From NCBI GenBank assembly GCA_963920575.1, contig OY986974.1, positions 7,560,110 through 7,624,109 of the forward strand: DNA of 64,000 nucleotides, written 5' to 3'. This DNA comes from Narthecium ossifragum (Eukaryota; Streptophyta; Magnoliopsida; Dioscoreales; Nartheciaceae). Under the pieces are notes generated by a model that saw only the letters and a program-made list of their open reading frames with translations, was not told where the DNA came from and ran no database searches. Within the stretch, counting starts at the first letter, position 1. The number at the start of each line of letters is the position of its first letter. Positions 58,259 through 64,000 of the stretch are shown piece after piece. A program made the position numbers and the translations under genes.

Positions 58259-58990
58259 TAGGGGTGTGCAACGGGTCAGATCACAGGTTAACGAGGCGAG
58301 TTGGACCCGATCCGTTAATTTTGCACATCCTTATGACCCGTCCATTAACCCTAGACCCATTATTTTATCAACAGGTTAACGGGTCAACAGATTGACATGC
58401 ACGTGAAAACCATTTATCTGTATTAGCATATGAATTTACCAACCACATGAAAAATTAAAAACATGCAATCTATTACATTTTTTCTCAAATCCTAGACTCG
58501 ATCCATCATAAATACCAAACTACACAATCCAAATCCAAAAACAAAAATAATAAAAGTTGTAACAATCCATCAAACAACATAAGCAGCCATTTATACAAGA
58601 TAACCACCAAATCTAAGTTGTGCAACATGCACAAAAACAACGTTCTAAGATTCAACCCATTTATACAAGATTCAACCCAAAATATCATTAAACTATTAAA
58701 CCGTAACTAAGCATTCCCGATACAATGATATGATACTATTCTTATTTCTTACTGTAACTTTATTAATTATTATGTATAATATTTATATTTTTTAAATTAT
58801 TTTAGTTTGAACGGGTAAAACGGGTTGTCCGTTAACCAAATATTGAATACCAAACCCGACTCTCTTTTCATCATAACGGGTCGGGATGGACCTGACCCGT
58901 TCTTAACCACTTTATGACCTGCTCATCAAGGCTCGGGTCGGGTGTTTTTGCCAGGTCGATTCAGGTTACCCAACCCATTGCACACCCCTA
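58259..58990. mobile_element. hAT-like element
   Basis: The ends are inverted copies: TAGGGGTGTGCAACGGGTC at the left and the complement of TAGGGGTGTGCAATGGGTT at the right. Subterminal GGGTTAACGGG / CGGGTCG words occur at both ends. A matching 8-bp duplication was not seen, perhaps because the right end lies in a tandem duplication. Confidence 0.65.
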
Positions 58991-59240
58991 TCCTCATCCC
59001 TTCGAGCCGATCTGAGTCGGGTCTTAGCCATCTTGAGCTGCTGCCACGTCTCCAGCTCAATTATTGAGCCGCCTTGCCTATCCAATCGGCTCACCTCCTT
59101 GAGCCATTGCACACCCCTATCCTCATCCCTTCGAGCCGATCTGAGCCGGGTCTTAGCCATCTTGAGCTGTTGCCACGTCTCCAGCTCAATTATTGAGCCG
59201 CCTTGTCTATCCAATCGGCTCACCTCCTTGAGCCAGTTTG
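58976..59240. repeat. Tandem duplication, about 129 bp x2
   Basis: Both copies run from CATTGCACACCCCTATCCTC through CCATCTTGAGCTG, AATTATTGAGCCGCCTTG and TCGGCTCACCTCCTTGAGCC. The copies include the terminal 15 bases of the hAT-like element. Confidence 0.93.
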
Positions 59241-60300
59241 CTTACTGGCTCATCCCAAGCAAGGATTGAGCCATTAGCCAAGATCAGAGCCGATTGCAAG
59301 CCAAATCTAGTCAGGATGAGTTGATTGAGCCATTTCTGAGCCTAGACTGTTACGAGCGATCCGCCTCGTAACACTGTCCCTTACAAGGATAAAAACTGTT
59401 TCTTGTTTTCCTATAATAAAAACCCCAAAGAAACTGCTCTATGGATGCCAATAGAAAATTTATAAATTGCTAGTAAACTTGCTCCAAAAACTAGAGCCAA
59501 GATTCATGTAATACTCATATCCATACAACCTATAAGTCCCTTGCCATTAATTGAATATTGATTATTGGTTGTGTCTAATTATGAAAAGAAAAGTCCCTTG
59601 TCATTAATTAAATAATGATTATTGGTTGTGTCTAATTATAAAAAGAAAATATAGATTAAAAAACGGATGTAAAGTATATAACCTCACAAGAAATACGCAA
59701 GTTGTGGTAAATGGGAAGCGATACATCTCACGCTCATACTTATCATCCAAACACCATATACTGACCAGTTTTTGTTATGAGTTATCTTCCCATTATTCGT
59801 GTAAGCTCACGTGCCTGGTTGGAGAGATTTTTGTATCACCAGAAGAGTGGCCAGGGCTTCTCTTCCTTCTCCCCTACGGTGGAAGAGAGGAGGAAGAGGC
59901 CGTAAAAGCCCGGAGAGTCGTAAGACAAAAAACCCATCAGGGGAGAGAGAGAGAGACGCCGGTCTTGAGAGAGAAGGGCGCCTAAAGAAGAGGGAAGGGA
60001 GGGGGCTAGGCTAGGTTAGGGCTCATCTTTTCAAAAAGATAAAAATATATCTGCCCTTGATGTACAGTGATATGCTCTGTACTTGATGCACAACTTCTCC
60101 AATCCACATGGTCAAGGACAAACTAGGAGACGAGCGAAAAATTGCCCCAAGCTGTAAACAAAATGCGAATAAAGTACTCCTGTTTTGCAAAGCAAAATGA
60201 AGTTGCCAATTTTGCAGATTACTCCCAAAACCATGAAGTTCTATTTCCTGATACAATCACAAAAGAATCACTTGGACCAAGCTCAAGTAGAAGAGTTTAA
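59241..60300. other. Intergenic, 3' of the acyltransferase gene
   Basis: No gene is seen. A unit of about 58 bp is duplicated at 59536-59650 (GATTATTGGTTGTGTCTAAT). A purine-rich stretch lies at 59880-60005. Confidence 0.5.
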
Positions 60301-60302
60301 TA

Positions 60303-60620
60303 AATTGATGTGCAATAGAACATGTATTCTGCTACAAAGACCTCAAACCCCAAAAAACAACATAGAATGGAAGCAATGCGCACTCAGCACCTCATCTGAC
60401 CTGATAATTGATGTGCAATAGAACATGTATTCTGCTACAAAGACCTCAAACCCCAAAAAACAACATAGAATGGAAGCAATGCGCACTCAGCACCTCATCT
60501 GACCTGATACCTATCCCTTCAGATATTAAAACAACAGATACATAGCAAGCTAAGGGCTATGAATTTGACCATGTCAAGATACACAGCAAGCTAAGGGCTA
60601 TGAATTTGACCATGTCAACA
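60303..60620. repeat. Two tandem duplications downstream of the acyltransferase
   Basis: A unit of about 106 bp (TTGATGTGCAATAGAACATG through CTCATCTGACCTGATA) occurs at 60305 and 60410. A shorter unit (AGCAAGCTAAGGGCTATGAA) occurs at 60546 and 60586. Confidence 0.92.
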
Positions 60621-60691
60621 CATAATTGATACATTTGACTTGATTCTATGGATAGAGTTACTGTGGTATCATAGCTACAGCCACCAAGCTT

Positions 60692-62272
60692 CTAATCTCT
60701 CTTCCGCCGGCTTGGAGCTACTTTTGAACGTTCAGACTGAGAGAACGTAATGAAGATGTGCATGACTACTGTGACCACTGCTAAACTGAGTACTAATAAG
60801 GCAACTCCTTGCCATGTCGACAAGAGGGAAGACCATTTGAAGATTCTGAATGCAGCATAAGATAGAAGGGATGACCAGAATAAAACCACCTGTTGCCAAC
60901 AAAGAGAGAGAATAAGCGAAAAACAACAAATAAGAAAGGAATATCAGAATCAGCTGTGTTAGACAGCATGTGTTCTAAGACATCAAAAGAACAGGATCTT
61001 CAGCCAACATGCCTACTATTTTGAATGATATGCTTTTGTATGGTTCCGTTTTAGCTGATTCTAACGAGAATTAAAGGGAGTGTAGGTTTTCCTGCCCATC
61101 AATGGGATTCTAGGTTCATTTCAAACTCATTTGTCATAAAGTGGCCTCTCAAGAGTCCACCAATATCCAAGGCTTTATAATGAACAGGTGGTCGTGCTAA
61201 ATGTTACAACATGTTTCCTTTTCTTTGAAATGTTTTCCACACAAAGTTGTGTTACATAGCTAACTCTGTATCATTGGCTAATATTTCAACCAGCTATGTC
61301 ATGATTTCACAGGGATGCAGTCCATATCTATCAGATATATGACTGGACCTGGAGCACTCCTAGCAGTTTGGGATAACAGAAGTTGAAAATCCAATATGCA
61401 AGTTCTAATGCAAAACACTGACTGATGCATAACTTCGTATGCATTTTGCATATGGACAACCGATCGGGAAAACTTCCGTATCGAAAAAGACTAACCATAT
61501 GGTGCCCACTGCCCAGTACAGCACAACATCCTGGTCTGGATTTTTCTTCCTTACAACAGAACCCTTATCTTTACTGCTAAGCATAAGCATATCCTGAACT
61601 GAAGAAGTGGAAATTTTCTTCAACAGGGTAAGGTGTTAGAAGGAAGCATGAGCAAGCTTAAAAACTGTTTGGACTACAAAACATCTTCAGAGAACATATC
61701 TGTGTGCTCAATAGCATCAGAGGATAGCATGACTTCACTTCCTATGTGTTTTGATCACGTTTAATAATCGATGAGACCTTCAAATCTTTCAAGATAGTAG
61801 AATGAAGGTATATAGAAGGATAGGCAAAGCCTAAAAGACTAAGTTTTCACACGATTCACTGTCACATTAATAGATGGTTCATTTTATCAGATGCAAGAGG
61901 AATCCTTAGTTCCTTACCAGCAAAGACCTTTTGGGACGACCAATAGACTTATAGTTTTCTTCACCAAAAGTGTCCTCTGCGATATGTTTATCGATAAGAG
62001 CATCCTGTTTCAACAAAAGAAATTAAACTACAAAATTCAACTTCCCAACATGGCGGCAATAAGCACCAAATAAGAAAACTGAAATGTGTAACCTAGTGAC
62101 ACATTATAATAGGACTTCCACAAACAGAAGAACCCCATATGTATCTTACTCGGCGAAGTTAAATAGTTCCACTACATACCTTTGCTATAAAGATGTCCCT
62201 ACACCATTGTGCAACTTCATCATCTGTCTGAGGCAATTCGTTCATTGCATGCCGTTTCATGCGAACATGAAG
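60692..62272 (-). CDS. LPAT2: 1-acyl-sn-glycerol-3-phosphate acyltransferase (LPAT2-type), 3' exons
   Basis: Three exons on the minus strand join in phase 0 with GT..AG junctions: 62180-62272, 61918-62004 and 60692-60889 (stop). They encode [26 protein letters not shown], then [23 protein letters not shown], then [16 protein letters not shown], a hydrophobic helix and [11 protein letters not shown]. These are the C-terminal signatures of plant ER LPAT2/3 proteins, including the WSSLLS and FSQSERS motifs. LPAT adds the second acyl chain to lysophosphatidate in glycerolipid synthesis. The catalytic HX4D and EGTR blocks are encoded upstream and are not seen in the window. So the gene is either continued beyond 64000 through long introns or truncated. 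The terminal Lys/Arg-rich end (PSRRKRD) is shorter than usual. Confidence 0.8.
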
Positions 62273-62658
62273 CTGTAGATAACAAATATTCTTGAAGAGT
62301 ATGAGAGTAAAAAGACACAAATATAACCACAGACACTTCATTCTGACCAGAGGAATAAATGACTTCACTCATACAAGTGAAAGTCTCCACGCTAGTAGAC
62401 ACTAATGGCCCTACAAGACCTTCTGCACACAATGATATATATGGTTTATAATGATTGAAGCAATGAAACAGAGCTTTTAATAGAAGATCTACTGTAAATT
62501 TTCCTCATAATATGCCACATTCTAAACCAGCTGCTGGAGGAAATCATTGCACAAGGGTACCATGCCGTAAAAAAATTAGACTAAGTAGCGCAATGCATAA
62601 GTTAAACAGTAGATGGGCTGCAGCACGGCAACATGCTTTAAAGTGGCAGACACGATAC

Positions 62659-62796
62659 CTCATCTAGAGGGTCCAATGTGTGCAGTTCTTGGTGCACATT
62701 TTCATGGACTCCTAAAACTTTTATCAGGGATTTAACTGTTGTTGACAAATTAGTATCAGCCTCCCTCATCATATCATAACCCAAGTGATCTGTCAT
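62659..62796 (-). other. Exon-like ORF upstream of the LPAT exons, unknown
   Basis: It encodes 46 residues starting MTDHLGYDMMREADTNL and ending LDPLDE before a donor-like GAG|GTATCG. It has codon-like texture and a helical, charged sequence. It does not match the part of LPAT2 that should precede LHVRMKRH. I do not recognise it. It may be an exon of another gene or a chimera with the LPAT exons. Confidence 0.35.
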
Positions 62797-62799
62797 TTG

Positions 62800-63294
62800 C
62801 AATCCATCTCAAACTTTCATACTAGACTTCACCAACATAACTGCCCATTCTATTTTAGACACCTTGGTATAGACCCTCCATTATATTTAGATGTCATTCA
62901 GTCATTATTCAAACATCTCGCCATCTCACAAGAGCACCTCAATTAGCTCAAGAAAAATTCATGGAGAAACATCCATCACTAGGTCAAACTTTTAGAACTG
63001 GCTATAAAAGAATGAAACCAAAAATTATTCGACAAGAAATTGCTTGACCTTCAAACTATGTAGGAGGCTTTGCAACAAGATTATAGTTCTCAACTGATAA
63101 CCTTGATTACAAGTACGTATGGGGAAACTCTCTCAAAGGCTAAACCAGTTAGGATGGAACTTTGTAACATTCAGCTCAAGATGTATTTCAAGGAACTCTT
63201 TTAACAAAAATACAACCAATAAATCCATTGTCAGTATCAAATAAGCACTTCAGCGCTTCAATTCTTTCTATTTGGTTTTTGGGTTAAGTATATT
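62800..63294. other. Intron or intergenic, no gene seen
   Basis: It is AT-rich with no coding signal. If the LPAT gene is whole, this is an intron. Confidence 0.4.
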
Positions 63295-63476
63295 CTAGTA
63301 CCCATGTTTGGGCAAAGTTTCAATCCAGTTCCTCAAAATTAAACCGTGACAATTAAGCCCTCAATATTTAATTTCATTCCAATGCTGGACCTGGTCTTAA
63401 CACTGTTAGATATCTTAAGGATTTGACCAACTTGACTCCTGATTGACAGAGCTTTACCCACATGGACCAATGATTG
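63295..63476. repeat. Fragment of MULE-like MITE end
   Basis: It resembles the left terminus of the 50234 family (CTAGTACCC, TTTAATTTCATTCCAATGC, GGTCTTAACA, GGATTTGACCAACTTGACT, CCACATGGACCAATGATT). Confidence 0.55.
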
Positions 63477-64000
63477 TGTGAGGTCCCGATACTTTGTCCT
63501 TGAGAAAGACGTACTAGACCACATGTGCCTCAGCTTGGGTGAGTTTGTAGGAGGTGGTTGGATTCGAATCATGGCACTTGTGGGTCAAGTGGCTCTTAAT
63601 TCGAAGGAAATCCGTATTTTCTTAAGTATCGGTGACACGCGTGTGGAGCTTGTATGTTGAGTGGGCTTTCGGCCCCGTTTCCTTTCCTCACACGTGTATC
63701 TAGTCGAGGTAGACTAGTGTGTCCAAAAATTTCAGGTTTTGGCCCGTTAGGTTACCAAATTTTCCGTATTTCCGGTTTTAGACGTTTCGAGCTCCCGGGA
63801 GAACTGTGTTAAGGTTGAAATGACTTAAACTGCCTTCATTGTAGTTCGCTTTTTCCGGCTTTTTAGACCTTTCGAACGTCGGAATCTTGGGATGGTGTGA
63901 ATTACAAAGTTGTCCATCTTGTAAAAAGCTTTTCAATGCATATTGATTCATCGCGTTCGGAGTTCGGATGTATAAGTTAGGTCCATTTTTTCGTGTCAGC
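63477..64000 (+). repeat. Start of an LTR-like insertion, runs off the window
   Basis: It begins TGTGAGGTCCCGATACTTTG exactly where the MITE text breaks off (ACCAATGATTG). This looks like a TG-starting LTR. The GTGAGGTCCCGA end is similar to but distinct from LTR-X. The other end is outside the window. Confidence 0.5.

Noticed and set aside
59626..60014. ORFs of 67-119 codons
   Set aside because: No recognisable domain; the second halves are purine-rich low complexity.
61405..61623. [18 protein letters not shown].. as a further LPAT exon
   Set aside because: It lies in the intron between two LPAT exons that already join in phase with the expected protein sequence, and it does not resemble LPAT.

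Overview
The window is nuclear DNA of a flowering plant. It shows intron-containing genes with GT..AG junctions, Athila-type Ty3/gypsy and Ty1/copia retrotransposons, MULE, PIF/Harbinger-like and hAT-like DNA transposons, and plant gene families (LPAT2-type acyltransferase, phytocystatin-like, plant mobile domain, NB-LRR, GRF zinc finger). I cannot name the species. There is no operon, CRISPR array, rRNA or clear tRNA gene. All boundaries were read by eye; no alignment or database search was run.

Layout. 1-24.2 kb is a stack of nested LTR elements. One family of about 2.2-kb TG..CA units (called LTR-X here) occurs in both orientations, and two copies are solo LTRs with perfect 5-bp target duplications (AGCTT, CTACC). 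A 13.3-kb Athila element (2102-15409, minus strand, TSD ATTTT, tRNA-Asp primer site) sits inside one LTR-X copy. Its gag-pol is broken, but a 192-codon acidic ORF survives in its 3' region. 24.5-31.3 kb is a MULE with a broken minus-strand transposase and a convergent, apparently intact plus-strand GRF zinc-finger/coiled-coil/membrane gene, laid out like MuDR. A 200-bp assembly gap (31301-31500) follows and cuts into a secreted cystatin-like gene. 33.1-37.3 kb is a copia element (TSD TTGCT). Beyond it lies an orphan first exon of xanthine dehydrogenase (38.1-38.25 kb).

39.8-42.7 kb carries a plant-mobile-domain gene of at least three exons. Its second intron holds a 780-bp Pack-MULE with an 8-bp TSD that has captured a MAP-kinase-kinase fragment. 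An LTR-X insertion cuts off the 3' end of the host gene. 47.1-50.2 kb is a PIF-like element (TSD TTA) carrying the frameshifted C-terminal leucine-rich repeats of an NB-LRR gene. 52.25-52.74 kb is a decayed second copy of the cystatin-like gene. 53.1-58.0 kb is a MULE-like MITE split by a solo LTR that itself contains a 1.16-kb palindromic element (TSD GGCCA) and a solo Athila LTR. 60.7-62.3 kb holds the last three exons of an LPAT2-type acyltransferase gene on the minus strand, with another exon-like ORF just upstream.

Most of the DNA is transposon. The gene content is a few host genes or fragments, several cut, duplicated or captured by transposons. The most unusual observations are the MAPKK-carrying Pack-MULE inside an intron, the NB-LRR fragment in a PIF-like element, the TSD-flanked palindrome, the two-gene GRF/transposase MULE, and a recurring GGATCGATCC palindrome shared by two unrelated retroelement families.
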